From Rhexocercosporidium sp. MPI-PUGE-AT-0058 (Eukaryota > Ascomycota > Leotiomycetes > Helotiales), in assembly GCA_020746875.1 (NCBI GenBank), contig JAGTJL010000013.1, positions 248,001 through 312,000 of the forward strand: DNA of 64,000 nt, read 5' to 3'. Of this stretch, positions 25,179 through 37,739 are shown one piece after another (position 1 is the first letter of the stretch; every line of letters starts with the position of its first letter). The position numbers and the translations under genes were made by a program. The notes beneath the pieces were generated by a model. The model was not told the origin of the DNA. It did no database searches and saw only the letters and a program-made list of their open reading frames with translations.

Positions 25179-25780
25179 TGGGATGAAAGTTGAGAAGTGA
25201 AGTGCTCGTTTGACTTGGGTTGAATTTTAAATTTGTTTCTGGGAAGCCCAATTAGCTGTCAACTGTAGCTGTTTAGGAGGGGGTTTTTTTTTCAATTTTT
25301 TTTTCAATTCGATTGAGTTTTTTGTGAATAACAGGACAGTTATCTGGCTTCGTGGATGTTTACTTGAAGACTGAAAGAAAAGCCTGTTCGAAAGGAACTT
25401 CAAAATACACCTCTCCTTCAAGTTGCTTCGAAGCTGAGCGAGATTAAAGCAAATACTCTTGTTATTGTTATTGTTAAACTTTGCTTCACAAGCATATCAG
25501 GTCAGAAATTTCTGGTGAGGGCCATTCAAATCATTTACACGTTTTTACCTTTCGCAAGCTTTCCACAGGAGACCAAGAAAATTTCTCTACATGACTGCAG
25601 CTGATAGCAACGCCACACAGAAGCACTGTTTTACGCCATACAAAACCAAAAGTTCCAAGATCAAGTGCTTGAGTAACGTGGTCACCGCAGCACTGCGCTT
25701 TCCAACAGTTCTTAGGTACCACCAAACATTATTATTAACGGCTACTCAAAACCATATTCAAAGCAAAGACAGAACAGCCT
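25179..25780. other. Intergenic, A/T-homopolymer rich
   Basis: Contains T-runs around 25,280-25,320 and no supported coding sequence. It probably held the upstream region of the decayed gene at 24,791-25,178 and the 3' flank of the cutinase relic. Confidence 0.45.
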
Positions 25781-26759
25781 TTACAGAAATCGCTTCAAAT
25801 ACAGGCAACTAACGATCCTGCCGCCACCAGTCCCGCTAGATTTGACCGGGTAGGATGTTGACGCTGCACTACCAAATGATGAGGGCGAAGTCCCACTCAT
25901 GGCCGTTGCTGCTGTGGATGGCAGGGTAGTTGTTTGAGTCGAAATGTTTATGACTGAAGAACTACCTGATGTACCCAGCGATGTTACCGTGACATTACCC
26001 TCCACTTGACTTGTAACCCACTTAGCCGCCTCCTCCGAATATAGCTCGAAGTAATTCCAATGATCCTCATTTACATTACCACCAGCACAATTAGGATCAG
26101 TGACAACACAGTAGTCGATCAGTACCGATTTCCACTTCTCCAGTGCTTCCAGTTCCTTGTTTAGACAAGGATATGAACCGTTCTTTTCAGCGCTAGAGAA
26201 CTTATTGTACGGCTGTGAAGCTGTATGTCGTTTCAATCCCCACATGATCACTGCCGCAACTAGATTTTAAAGTCAGTACGGGTGGTCATCTTGATCGAAG
26301 TATCATAAGCTTACCTCTCTTCCCAGCGGCAGATGTCACGTCGAGCCCCTGATTGCTATCTTGGACGTAATCCCCGAAAGTTCCTCCTCCACCCGCAAAA
26401 ATGTCGCCCACGACATATGCGCCTTGAGAATAGCCACTGACGACCAATTGAGTGCTCGGACAGCGCTTGTTATAAGCTACAAGTTATGACTGGCCGTTTG
26501 CGATGCCTTCGAAGATTGAGTCGCAGTAATTAGCGTCGAATGCACTATGGTAGAGTATGTCCTCGTAATCGCAACTTTTTGGGAATAGGGTTGTACATAT
26601 TGCTTCGACTAGTAGACTTTGTCGTCCTGGGTAGTGCTCGTTCCAGCCTCTGGCGAGGAAGATATGTGTGTCTGTATATGGGAACTTATCGCATGATAAA
26701 AGCGTGATCGATTGAATGGCCTATGCCAGGGGCAGGAGGACGAGAAGGAGAGCGAGCAT
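25781..26759 (-). pseudogene. Cutinase/acetylxylan-esterase family gene with two nonsense codons
   Basis: The protein frame is a secreted alpha/beta-hydrolase of the cutinase family (polyester or acetyl-xylan hydrolysis outside the cell). From ATG at 26759 a signal-peptide-like MLALLLVLLPLA runs into TAG (26721-26723). It continues in the same frame through HIFLARGWNEHYPGRQ and DILYHSAFDANYCDSIFEG to a second in-frame TAA (26484-26486), then AYNKRCPSTQLVV and the nucleophile motif GYSQG. A GT-AG intron ending near 26,260 leads into the last exon with the catalytic Asp region YCVVTDPNC and His region NEDHWNYF. A Ser/Thr-rich tail of about 60 residues follows. Both stops fit a single C:G to T:A change (TAA from CAA; TAG from CAG or TGG). 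All catalytic residues are otherwise intact, so inactivation looks recent. Confidence 0.85.
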
Positions 26760-27341
26760 CGTGTCAAAGTTTTGGTCGTTTTGACTGACCTCGCTAGGTA
26801 AACAAATCCCGAGATTCTCGAGGAGATGCGGTCAATTAGAAGTTTGAACATTTCAAGTTAGAATAGATCAGCAAGGCATGCGAATTTGTATCTACGGGTG
26901 TTGGCTGTTCAATCTATTATGATCCACTATGTGGGTAAATAATGGTCTTGGTCAAAGTGCAGGGCAGCCCACCAGCCAAAACCTAGGCTTCCGAACTCCG
27001 GCTGGGTATATCTTCAAAAAGTTTTTTGGCAGTCGTCGGAACGTCAGGAAGTACGCAAGACCATAAAGAAACTAAGCGAGATGTGATTTTGAAATTTCAG
27101 ATGTGATTAGATTATCATTGACTAAGTTAGGTGTACTTGTGTGTGTAACATTAATCCAAGTATCGCAATTGCAATACCATAGCCAAAACTTGGACGGCCA
27201 TTCATATTTGAGCCATTCCGTTATCAACGCCTCCGTAATCGTGAACCCAAATGCTAAAATGCTCGAAAGGAAGGTAGAAGAAGTGAAGTCTAATTTTGGG
27301 AAGTAGTGTTCTTAGAGTCATGTACCTCGTCTTGTACTCGT
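26760..27341. other. Intergenic, no gene seen
   Basis: Lies between the cutinase relic promoter side and the 3' end of the cell-wall protein gene. Only short frames are present. Confidence 0.5.
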
Positions 27342-29349
27342 CTAGTAACCGTTGGGCTCTGGTTTGGTAGGGTAGCCCTCTGGAGTGGAGGATGACGCGG
27401 AGTAGGTAATGGTCTGGAGAGTTGTTGGTGTCTCGACTGGGTAGCCCCATGAAGTTGTTTGAGGGTATGTCTCGACAGGGGTGGAGGTGGTTGATGGGGC
27501 GTAGGTTGGCGTCTCCACTGGGTATCCCGATGGAGTGGACTCAGGGTAGGTCTCGACTGGAGTGGAAGAGCTCGAGGGGGCGTAGGTTGGTGTCTCTACC
27601 GGATAGCTCCATGGAGTCGACTCTGGGTAGGTCTCGACTGGAGTTGAAGAAGTTGATGGGATATACGTCGGATACTCTGTCGAGCTAGATGGGGTGTAGC
27701 TTGGGACATAACTTGAGGGGGTGTAGCTTGGAATGTAGCTCGAAGGTGTATAGCTAGGGACGTCGCTGGAGGGAGTGTAGCTTGGGACGTAGCTTGACGG
27801 TGTATAGCTAGGGACATAACTTGAGGGGGTGTAGCTTGGAATGTAGCTTGAAGGTGTATAGCTAGGGACATCGCTGGAGGGAGTGTAGCTTGGGATATAA
27901 CTCGAGGGAGTGTAGCTTGGAATGTAAGTCGACGGGGTGTAGGTTGGGTAGCTGCTGTTGGGACTTGTTGAAGGAGTGTAAGTTGGAATGTAGCTGGATG
28001 GAGTATAAGTAGGAACCTCTGTCGACGGGGTGTAGCTTGGAATGTAAGTCGATGGCGTGTAAGTGGGCAGAGTCTCGGTCGTACTAGGAGAGTACGTTGG
28101 ATGTGGCGTATAAGTACACTTGGGACAAATGGTCGATGTCTCCGTAATGCAGGTTGTTGAGGTGGATGTTCCTGTCCAGTAGCTGGTTGTACCAGATGTC
28201 GTATACGTCGATGTCACGGGGCAGTCCGTTACCGAGGTCTTGGTGCTATTGCAAGTCAGCATGAAGCCCGATGAATCCAATAGTCTAATACCACTCACAT
28301 TATGGTCGTTGTAGTCTCATACGTAGAGGGGACAGAAGTGCTTGGTGGAGCAGTGGGGTAAGAAGTGGGAGGAGTAACAGTTGTGCTAGATCGAGGAGTC
28401 AGCCTTTACTCGTTTAGAGGTGTATTGAAAGCATTCCAGGCATTGATTTACTGGCGAGACGTTGGAGTTCCGGGATTGACTTACTTGGTCCAAGGATAAG
28501 ATGTTGGAGGAGGGTGAGGAGGATAGGTTTCTCCTGGGGGTCCTGGAGGATAAGTCACGGGAGGAGAAGGAGGATAAGTCTCTCCTGGTGGATGTGTGGC
28601 TGGTGGAGCTGGGGGGTAGGTCTCAGCAGGGGGACCTGGAGGATACGTGGCTGGAGGAGACGGCGGGTGTGTCTCTCCTGGGGGCCCTGGAGGATAGGTT
28701 GCTGGTGGAGACGGTGGGTAGGTCTCTCCAGGAGGATATGTGGCTGGAGGAGAAGGTGGGTGAGTCTGCACAGTAGGGTATGAGATAGGCCCTCCTGGTT
28801 GAGTTGTAGCACAGTCGTGGACAGTGACCGTTGAGACAATCACACTGGGAGCCACAGAAGAAGGTGGTGCAACACCACAGCCACTTGCAGTCAAAGTGAT
28901 CTCAACACACTTTTTCTGGCCTTCCACGGGCGTGGTGTAGACGTTCCATTCAGAATCGGATGCCGGGCAGGCATAGAATTTGGTGTCCTTGGAGTATGAG
29001 AAAGATCCGTTACTACCGATGGAGAAGCCTGGAATTGGACTTTTGCCTTGGTCGCACTGGAGTTGTTCAATGCCCTCTGTTGTAAGTTAGTGATGGGATT
29101 TGATCCAAGGTGGGAGTACTTACCAGTCAGGAGACAGCCAAAGCCAGAATCATCAGTGACCTTGCCTTCATCAATAGAGAAACTTGCAGGTGCCAAACCC
29201 CCGCCGATTCTGATCTGTCCATCAGGAAGTTGGCCCAGAGTACCAGATTGTCCTCCGGATGCTGTGAGTCCAAACCAGCAAGATGATCTTGTGATGAGCG
29301 GCGAAGCAGATGCTCCCGCAATCATAGACAGCTTTACAAGAGAATGCAT
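27342..29349 (-). CDS. PIR-like cell-wall protein with extensin-like Tyr/Pro/Ser/Thr repeats
   Basis: Four exons, 29349-29124, 29076-28485, 28385-28299, 28245-27342, joined by GT-AG introns, give 602 aa. [19 protein letters not shown] resembles a short signal peptide. A Cys-bearing N-terminal module ([22 protein letters not shown], then [42 protein letters not shown]) resembles the PIR1-like C-terminal domain of fungal cell-wall mannoproteins; this is pattern recognition, not a search. Next comes a proline block of [12 protein letters not shown] units, then a Cys-containing [15 protein letters not shown] segment. About fourteen 9-residue [13 protein letters not shown] repeats follow, then three 27-residue TPVETYPES repeats. 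The tail PEPNGY is not a GPI signal. Dense Ser/Thr suggests O-mannosylation, and the Tyr-Pro repeats suggest cross-linking in the wall. Confidence 0.85.
27430..27665 (-). repeat. Three 81-bp coding repeats (27-residue TPVETYPES unit)
   Basis: Three consecutive copies encode [10 protein letters not shown] followed by a [11 protein letters not shown] segment; the last copy is diverged. In frame with the cell-wall protein. Confidence 0.8.
27675..28065 (-). repeat. Coding minisatellite, 27-bp unit (YTPSSYIPS)
   Basis: About fourteen in-frame 27-bp units with limited variation at two positions (YI, YV, DV, EV) and one irregular longer unit. Near-identity of neighbouring units suggests expansion and contraction by slippage or unequal exchange. 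Confidence 0.85.
28500..28790 (-). repeat. Coding proline-rich repeat ([12 protein letters not shown])
   Basis: Several degenerate in-frame copies of an extensin-like YPPSPP / YPPGPPGET unit in the second exon of the cell-wall protein. Confidence 0.8.
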
Positions 29350-30894
29350 AGCGAATGTGGGTGTTCGAAAACGAGAGTGATTGGAATGATGCCAGGAAAA
29401 TGTCACTCTTGGATGGGGACACCGACTCAAATACCTCAAGCAAGAATGGCTCGGGACAAGGCAGTGTCAGGCCGACAGACCTAATGACGCATTATTGCGT
29501 TTGTTCAATGGCTCGTACCACAAATAGATGCACCAACCCCGTGCTTACTGGGATTTTAGCAGCTGTCAGGATATCCGAATTCGGGAAAACCAGCCTTCTC
29601 CTCAAGCTCATTGGAGGAGCATTCGAGACCACTGAGGCTAGCACAACCGTATGAATAAGAAATGCGGGAATGTGAGGTCTATCATACGAGAAAATATAGT
29701 AGATTGAGAGCTTGAATTACCCGTCTATGTGGATCGGGTGGTCGGGGGTACTGCATGGCAACTCCATGGCAACCGTCGAGCATGATAATCGCAATGCCAA
29801 GACTAGCTTAAAGGAAAATCCACAAGATACGAACCAATAGTGATTGGTGCATTTTGTAGAAATCGGAGAAGGCAAGAAATATTAGACACGAACAAATGAA
29901 ATTTTGATGATTTAATGAAGCCTGACAGACTTTCGGAACTCATGTCGCAAGCTGCGTATTATTGTCGGCCCAGACTGGTCAGAAAATGGGCATTTCCTTA
30001 TTTAGTGGTCATCCACCAAGCTGTTGAGATTGAGTTAAGTGATACTCAATCATTCCGTAGTAATCAGTGAGGGATACGCGTCCCCGGCTTTGAATCTGAT
30101 ATTTTTGGAAAGGGCCTTCTCATCCTCATTATCGCAGGAAGTGGCGCATCGTGGAACTGACGTAGAAGGTGGCCATGCCCTCGTGAGCCGCACTGATCCG
30201 AGAAACTGTGGGGAGTTGATGCAGCTTGGATGTAGGTTTTTAGGAATACGAGAGAGGGTTGCCGGATCACCGGTGTGCCATCGTACCACTCGCCCGATTG
30301 ATTGCCTCTCATAACTTCCTGGTCCTGGCGGGGTATGTACTGTACTGTACGCGTGGGTGTGTGGTTCTATTAAAAGATACGGGGGTATGACTTGGAGGTG
30401 CAAAGATGGGATGAGATGGGATGGGAAAGACCAGGGTTTACGAGTGTAGTGAGCTTGGTAAGGTTGAGAAAAGCACTAGCTAAGCGAGACACGTGAAGTG
30501 GCTGTAAAAGTACGTAAAAGAGCATCGCACGTTCAGAAAGGCTGGAAGAATCAGAATGACAAGCTCCTAGGTAATTTATCAATGCTGCGTACAACAGTGC
30601 CTTAATATCAATAGGAACAGCATTCCATTAATCAAGCAGCTTTCGCCACCTTTCTAAATCCCAAGTCCATTGCTCAAACTTTGGCGTATGATCACGTGAG
30701 GCAACGTAGACCAGTCAAACTATTTCCGAAGACCCCACGATTACTCAACAACGAAATCTCGACATCTCACTCAACAAAATGCACATTACGAATCACGATG
30801 ACTCTAACGTTAGACATACAACCATCGGACTTTTGGTATTGCCTTGGTCCATCCCTACTGAGCAGCGTGTCCACCTCCTTACTCCCCTGCTGAG
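29350..30894. other. Divergent intergenic region
   Basis: About 1.5 kb between the divergent starts of the cell-wall protein and the Zn2Cys6 regulator. It must contain both promoters. No additional gene is supported. Confidence 0.5.
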
Positions 30895-32731
30895 ATGAAT
30901 CCTGTTGCAGCCAAGGCCTGTATATCGTGCCATGATCGAAAGCGAAAGTGTGATCGACTGACACCGAGCTGCTCGTTATGTTACCGGTAAGTACTCTGGG
31001 AAATGATCTCATTTTCCCTACTGATCAACACAGCCTCGGGCGTCGTTGTCGTTATGAATCCCGCATTTTGGATCGGAGTGAGACTTCGGCGTTGAGCCCT
31101 ACGGACCATTTGCATGTGTCAAAAGACTTCCCCATATTGTCGCTCCCTTCGTTTGATAGTGGCGCATTTCTCAAGTCAAGTGTCAACTTTGCAATCACTG
31201 AGAAGCTTGCTCTTGCAGTTGGGGATCTGCCAGATGTTCGGTTAATAGCTGCGAAGTACTTCAACAGCATCCAGCTATGTATGTGTTAAAGCAGCACCAT
31301 CACCTGTCTCTTATACTGTCGGAAATATTGCCTCTTGAGTCGATATCATGTACTATTATGTGGACAATGCAAAAATATTGCTAACTCCACCCCAGGGTTT
31401 CCTGTACTTTCCGAAAGCAAATACTATGATCGTCTTCCCAATACTTTCACTGAACCATGTGCCGAATACAGCCTCCTTTCTCTGAGCATGGCTTTGATTG
31501 TCAGCCTTCCCTTGGAGCAAGAAACCCGAGAGTCGTTCTCTTCGCTGTACATGTTGGTGAAGAGTTCCATTGCAATCGTTGAGGCAGCAAACATCCACTC
31601 CTTGGAAGTTGTTCAATCAAGACTCCTGGTATCACTGTTCGAAGTAGGTCATGCAATTGAACCTGCAGCATTTATGTCTCTTGGCACAACCGCCAGGGCT
31701 GCCGTTGCCATTGGGTTGAATCAAAAGCTGGATAGCAGTGGACTGGTTGATAGCGAGAAACACTTGACGGCGGAACTGGGGCTCCGAGTGTGGTGGGGGA
31801 TTGTGATGGTTGATAGGTATGGTATTTCGTACATGAGCTGCCACCCTAGAGCTAAGATGAGACGCTAGATGGTATACACTTGAGCGCGGAAATTCACCTT
31901 GTGCAACCCAGGATTTAGGAGCGCCGCAACATTTACCGCGAGACGGAAGCATATGGGATCATGAGGTACTGCTCCTCTCATGTTCGTAGCTGGCGTGAGG
32001 CTGACATGATTCATGTGAAGATACTTTCATCAAGCGAGTCACTGCCACTATCAACTCCATCGAGTATTCGAGTTGGCCCTTTTGCTAGACAGGCTCAGGT
32101 GTCACATGTGCTCCACATTCTCATGATGCATCTCCAGGATCAAAAGCTCACACAGAGTTTCGATGCCGAATCAGCAGATCAAATCGCGAGGACTTTGACG
32201 GCTTTCTCGATGCTATTACCAGAAGAGACGCCGCAGCCATGGCCTCGATATTGTGGTGCCATTGGGATGTGCTACAGGTCAATACCCTCTCACTACCACT
32301 GAGCAAGCATTAATATCTTCCAGTGCAATGATGACACTTTACGAGTCTCGCCCCAAAATCGATTTGTCTGTCGAATTCAGTCGCTCAGATGCTCCGGAAT
32401 CCTTGAAATCTGCTTTGGCTCGCATGAAAATAGTATCAACAAAATTCAACCTTAAGATCCAGCAAGTTGACTGTGAAGCTATCTCCCCTTTTCCACCGCA
32501 TGGTCTCACGAAAGCTGCCACTACAAGGTACCGCCTATGGTCCGAGACGTCTGATGCCAGTCATCTCGAAGCAGCCGATTCTTTGCTTACGATGGTCAGA
32601 CATTTCAGCAATAGATGGTCAAATGCAGGTAATAATCCTTCAATTCAGTTTGAAACGAAGATTAATGAGCGATAGCGAAGCATGCGGTCTATCTCGAGGA
32701 AGTCCGTCGTACTTATGTTCCTTCTATTTAA
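30895..32731 (+). CDS. Zn2Cys6 fungal-specific transcription factor
   Basis: Seven exons, 30895-30986, 31034-31278, 31396-31816, 31869-31965, 32021-32277, 32324-32628, 32676-32731, all GT-AG, give 490 aa. The N-terminal binuclear zinc cluster starts at residue 9: CISCHDRKRKC, then six residues to CSLC, then six to the last Cys (C-x2-C-x6-C-x6-C-x2-C-x6-C). It should bind CGG-containing sites in the nucleus. The middle matches the fungal transcription-factor regulatory (MHR) domain, with AELGLRVWWGIVMVDR and then LPRDGSIWDHE. The last exon, ending YLEEVRRTYVPSI, is needed to complete the domain; without that splice the frame would end earlier. There is no obvious linker coiled coil. It may regulate the neighbouring oxidoreductase across the Helitron, which is inference from proximity only. 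Confidence 0.9.
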
Positions 32732-33099
32732 TATTAAGCTAAATGTGGATCCGATTTTAAAAGTACGGGTCACGTGAAATGCTATAATTAGCTGTAGCCC
32801 TCCACCCGTCCTAACTACAGGAACACTATAATCCTCGGCTTTCCGTCTATAACTACTTGTAAATAACCGTAACGTACTTAACTTCCCTTTAACGCGTCTT
32901 AACGCGCCTTATAATACCAACAACTCAATTCGATTACACGTTAATATTTAAATAAACTCTTCACCGACTAAATAATACGTAATATATAAGCAAAAGCGGC
33001 CCGTAAGCGACTTTATAATAAATCACTTTAATGCTCGATATAATACGTATATAAAGCATAAAGTACGTCCGTAACAAGCTTATAATTTAGGATTAACTA

Positions 33100-36000
33100 A
33101 TAATTCTTTAGCTAAAAGCAATTCTATAATAACCTTTAAGTGAATTAGACTCTAATACTCCTCGACAGACCCGTAGTAGCTTAATTACGGCCCTTCCGAA
33201 TAATCCTCGACTTACAAAACGTACGCGGCAGACGCGCGCTCAAATAAAAGCTGCTCGAGAGGCCGCAAATAACCCTGCTTTACTTCTTATAATACCTAAC
33301 GATAATAACCTTTTTGCTTCTCCGCTTATAAATAACCTTCCTTCTCCTCCGCTAGCTCCGTTACGGGAAGTTCCTTTTAGTTTTTAGTCTATATTTGTTA
33401 TTATAAATCCGCATAACGCTAATAATATGAAATATAAGTATAATTATTATATAGCGTTATATTAAATCGATAAAGCCGGCGCTAGCGTATAATTTAAGCT
33501 CTATTGCAAAAGAAAGAATGCAATCTTAAACTTCCTACGGCTATTACCTCGCGTTTTACAAACGCTTTTAAATAATATAAACTCGCGAAATAATAATTTC
33601 CGTTAAAATATTCGTAATTATAACTCGGCGTTAGCTTTCACGTTCGTAAATATAAGTAAAAACGATCGTATAAACTTAAATCGCGGAATCAACTCTTATA
33701 TAATCTATAATCAGCTTTTCTACTTCTAAGGACTTATTGTTCCTAGCTCGTAAGAAACTCTAGCTTTTATATAACTTTTCTTTTATAACCTTAATTATAC
33801 GGCCGCAATTCGACGAAAACAAAACCCGCAATTTAATACTATAATTCTCCGCAATTTATATAAAATAATTATAAAGTTTAACCTGTTTATTAAAGTTTAT
33901 AAAACCGTACGGAAGCGTTTACGGATTCAAAATAACTATTTTCGAATCTTTTTAAATCCGCAAATACGCTTAATAATTCAAATAAGAACTAATAAACGCC
34001 GAAAGAACTTACTTATTATAAAAAAGCTAGCAAGTATCCTTTTAGATAAATATAATAAAACTAATCGCCGAAATATAATTCTTGCGGTCCGCGAACTTAC
34101 CTAAAATAAACCGCTTCTTTATTAAATGCCCGTTACTTCAGCTATATATATGCTATTATATTACGTCCTTCTCTTCTTATACGGCGAATACGAATAATAT
34201 TAGTCTTTATAGCTTTACGATCGCAGAAACGCCCGTAAATAATTACAGCTCTCTTAATAACTGTTTTATAAGTTCCAATTATATAAAAAGAAAAAAAAAT
34301 AATCCGCTCTTTTTTATGCGAATCGTTTATTTTAATAATACGTTATTAACGCTTATATTACTTGCGAAACTACACGTCTTAATTAATTACGGATATATTA
34401 AGGAAATATTCATGCGAACTTATATATTAAACTTACAGACGCATTAATCCGTAAAGATATAAATCCAGAAGATTTAAGCTATTATTATATATTCCCTTCT
34501 TTTTTTATTAATAATAATTGTTTTATATAATAATTATTTTAAGATTTTATAATAATTATACGTTTTTTCGGACGGCCGACTTTCTTTATTACGTTTACGA
34601 CTAACCCGCAATAGCCGGAAATCGTTAATAAGCTAAAAAACGGTTAATAATTAAATAATCGACTTAATCTTATTACGCGCGTATTTCGTTTAAAAATTAT
34701 TAAGCTTTTAAAAAATATTAAAAATAATATCTTTAATAAATATATTACTTATATATATATTATTAAATATTAAAAGCGTGATTTATTTTATATATACTTG
34801 CTTTTATTTTTATAATCTCCCGCGGAATACTTAATATTTATAAGAATTAATAAGATTATATCTGCGGAGCTTCTTAATAAAATTACGGATCTTATAAGTT
34901 AATTACGGGAATTAATTCTTACTTATATAATTCACGAGCCTTGCGGACTAGACTACCTAGACGCACCTTATATAGCCCGTAAATATATAAACGCCCTATT
35001 AAAATACTAAAAGCGGTTTCTAAAAGCTTTTATTAAGATTATATAAGTTTATAAAAATAATTACTTAAAATATTATCGGCGAGATAAAAAACAGACTTTT
35101 ACAGTTCGTAAAAGCGATCAAAACGTTACTTTAGATAATCGCTAAATTATATTATATAACCCGTATCTCCTTAATAAGTATCGATCGCATATTAATATTA
35201 AGGTTTACGGGTTAATTTAAGCTATTAAATATATTTATAAATACGTATATAAAGGTACGGACCGTACGACTCTTATAATCTTAAATACAAATAATAAAAT
35301 CACTTATTATATATAAGCGCGGTACGTAAGTCCTCTAGAAGCTATTTGGCGGCTTTTTGAGTTCCTTACTTACTAAGAATAGCCTTTAGTTTAATACCTT
35401 ATAATTCATTTAAAAAAGAAATAAATTATTTACTTTTTTAATAATATTTTAATTAAAGAATTAATTATAAAACAAGATACGGCTCGTTTTACGCTTATAA
35501 AGTACTTCAAATATAATACGAACTACTCAGACGATACTCCTCGATTATATTCGGAGTTTCCGGCTTATTACGTATAAAACGCACGCCGTCACAAATAAAC
35601 CTTTTATAAAAAAAGCAAGAATCGGATCGGCTGTATATATTATTATAACCTTGTTTCGGGCGAACAGTTTTATTTATAATTGCTTTTAACAGTCGTTCGT
35701 AAAATTAAGTCGTATAAAGAGTTATATTAATTTAAAAGCGTTATTTACAAAACGTATTAAAGCGCTTATATCGCGCGTAATTTAATTAAGAATAATAAGG
35801 AGTAGTTTAATTGTTTTAATAAAGCTATTCTTTTTATTCTTATAAGTAATTTACGAACGCTTTTCTTAACTGAATTACGTAAATAAGACTTTACGAACTC
35901 GCAAGTTATTTAAAAGAAATATTAATAGTACTTTTATAATAATTTAACTTATAAATTAAATTCTAAAATAAGGTTTCTTTTACCGCTTATTAATCTTTAT

Positions 36001-37570
36001 TATAATTACGGCTTATTCCTAATCGCTAACGGACTTACGGACTTATAATAATTACTTATAGATTACGAGTTATTAAGTAATACTTAAGATTAAAGCCGTA
36101 AATATACCGAATAGATTATAAAAGTATTCCGCGAAGATTTAATAACTCGCGCTATTAAGATAATTAATTAATTAAATTTAAATTAATAAGCTACGTTTAC
36201 AGAAATTATAATTATTATTTCTATAAACTCGCAAACTGCTTATTTTTATACTTAAAATCAAAAAAGCTCCGGAAAAACGTTTCTTTATAAGACTTTATAT
36301 TATTATTACCGAAGTTAAAGGAAAACGGTCTTTTACGTTACTTTTATAAGTATTGCGGCCTTATTATTGCTTAATAAACGTACGTTATATTCGCAATTCA
36401 AAATTCTAATCGACTTATACGAATAATTTATAAGTAATATTATAAAATAAAATATATTAACCGTATTATTCTATAACGTGAATTTAATTATTTAAGATAA
36501 GGTGCTAATATAATACAAGTATTACTTTAAAGTTATATATCGCTTATTAATTGATTTACGGAATTTTACGGATAATATATTATTTAAAAGCGTTCCGGTA
36601 ATCTTTAATAGCGACTTTATATAGATCTTATTAATCGTTCCTAATAATACTTAAGCTAATATCGTTAGCGCTTATCTTCAGAAATCGTTTATCTAACCGC
36701 GATTAAAAAGAATTTCTTTACAAATTAATATACAGGTTCGCGAAAGGATTCACGATCCGGAATTCGTTAATTAAATTAATAATTTATCTTACGACTTTAC
36801 GTAAAAGTATTTAATTATAATTTCTAAATATATATATTAACTCGTAAGTATTTTAGCTTTAATTAATTACGTTTACTCTCGCGACTTTATATTATAAACC
36901 TTACGGAATCTTATAACTTTTAGCGGTCGATACTTGCTTTTTATTTTAAATATTATAATTACGGAGCTTAACGAAATAATTCTTAAGCGCTTTCCGAGTA
37001 AAATATAAACGTATTAATCGATTAATATATATATTATAAACGCAAATATAATCGAACGTAAGCTATATTAATTTCTTACAGAAGTTTTATAAAATATTAA
37101 TCTTCTTTTATTTCTTTTTTCGTATTTATATTTTAAAATCGGGACTCTTATTTTACTTTTACAAAACCTTAACGCGCTAAAAGAATTATATAATAATACT
37201 CGTATAATTATAACTTTTTTACGAAAGCATTATATTAAAGCTCGATTGCTTAAGAGAGACTTTAACAGAGAATTACGAGTACTATTATATATTAAATTAA
37301 CTGCTACGGATAAAAGTTTAAAGATTACGATAAAGCGTAAGCAATTTCCAGTCCGTTTATACTTTATAATAATAATAAATAAGTCTTAAAATTAATCGTT
37401 TTATACTATTAATTTAGATTTATAAATACTTATATTTATATATAAGTAATTATACGTTAGTATATTACGGACGTCTTACGTAAAAAGACTAAGTATTTTA
37501 TTACCTTTAAAAAACGAAAGCCGTACGCTTAACGTTATATTTCTAAAAGTATTAATAAATATTCGTTAAT
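33100..37570 (+). pseudogene. Helitron Rep/Pif1-helicase gene, inactivated by RIP
   Basis: One register (codons starting at positions congruent to 1 mod 3) holds family blocks across more than 4 kb: MKYKYNYYIALY (degraded Cys/His region) at 33,427; the Helitron-like N-terminal domain; the rolling-circle nuclease around 34,600-34,830; LITYMI-type CGLDYLDAPYIARKYINA near 34,940; SGEQFYL near 35,660; a Walker A SSGKTFLYKT at 36,265; the helicase LLIVPNNT block at 36,628; and the C-terminal QFPVRLYF at 37,342. Very many TAA/TAG codons interrupt it. The HUH motif at 34,789-34,797 reads Tyr-Ile-Tyr, each Tyr explained by one C-to-T change from His. No frameshift is needed between the blocks. The protein cannot be made; a functional copy would have to be elsewhere. 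Confidence 0.9.
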
Positions 37571-37739
37571 TTTAATTTAATTACAAGCGGTTTATAAATT
37601 ATATTATAATCCGAAAGTCATAAAATACGTCCGCAAATCATAAAATAAGTCCAAAAGTTATAATAATAAACTAATTCTTATTTAAAATCAGAAAATATAT
37701 TCCTATAAAGAACTCTTAATAAAATTTATAACTCGAGAC

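Noticed and set aside
27675..28065. Regularly spaced repeats that superficially resemble a CRISPR array
   Set aside because: The 27-bp units are contiguous coding repeats without unique spacers, inside a eukaryotic exon.
27422..28927. Long open frames on both strands overlapping the cell-wall protein gene
   Set aside because: They are other-frame readings of the same tandem repeats, not separate genes.
34082..34447. A 121-codon plus-strand frame inside the AT-rich block
   Set aside because: It is in another register than the Helitron Rep-helicase and arises from AT-rich sequence that lacks stops by chance.
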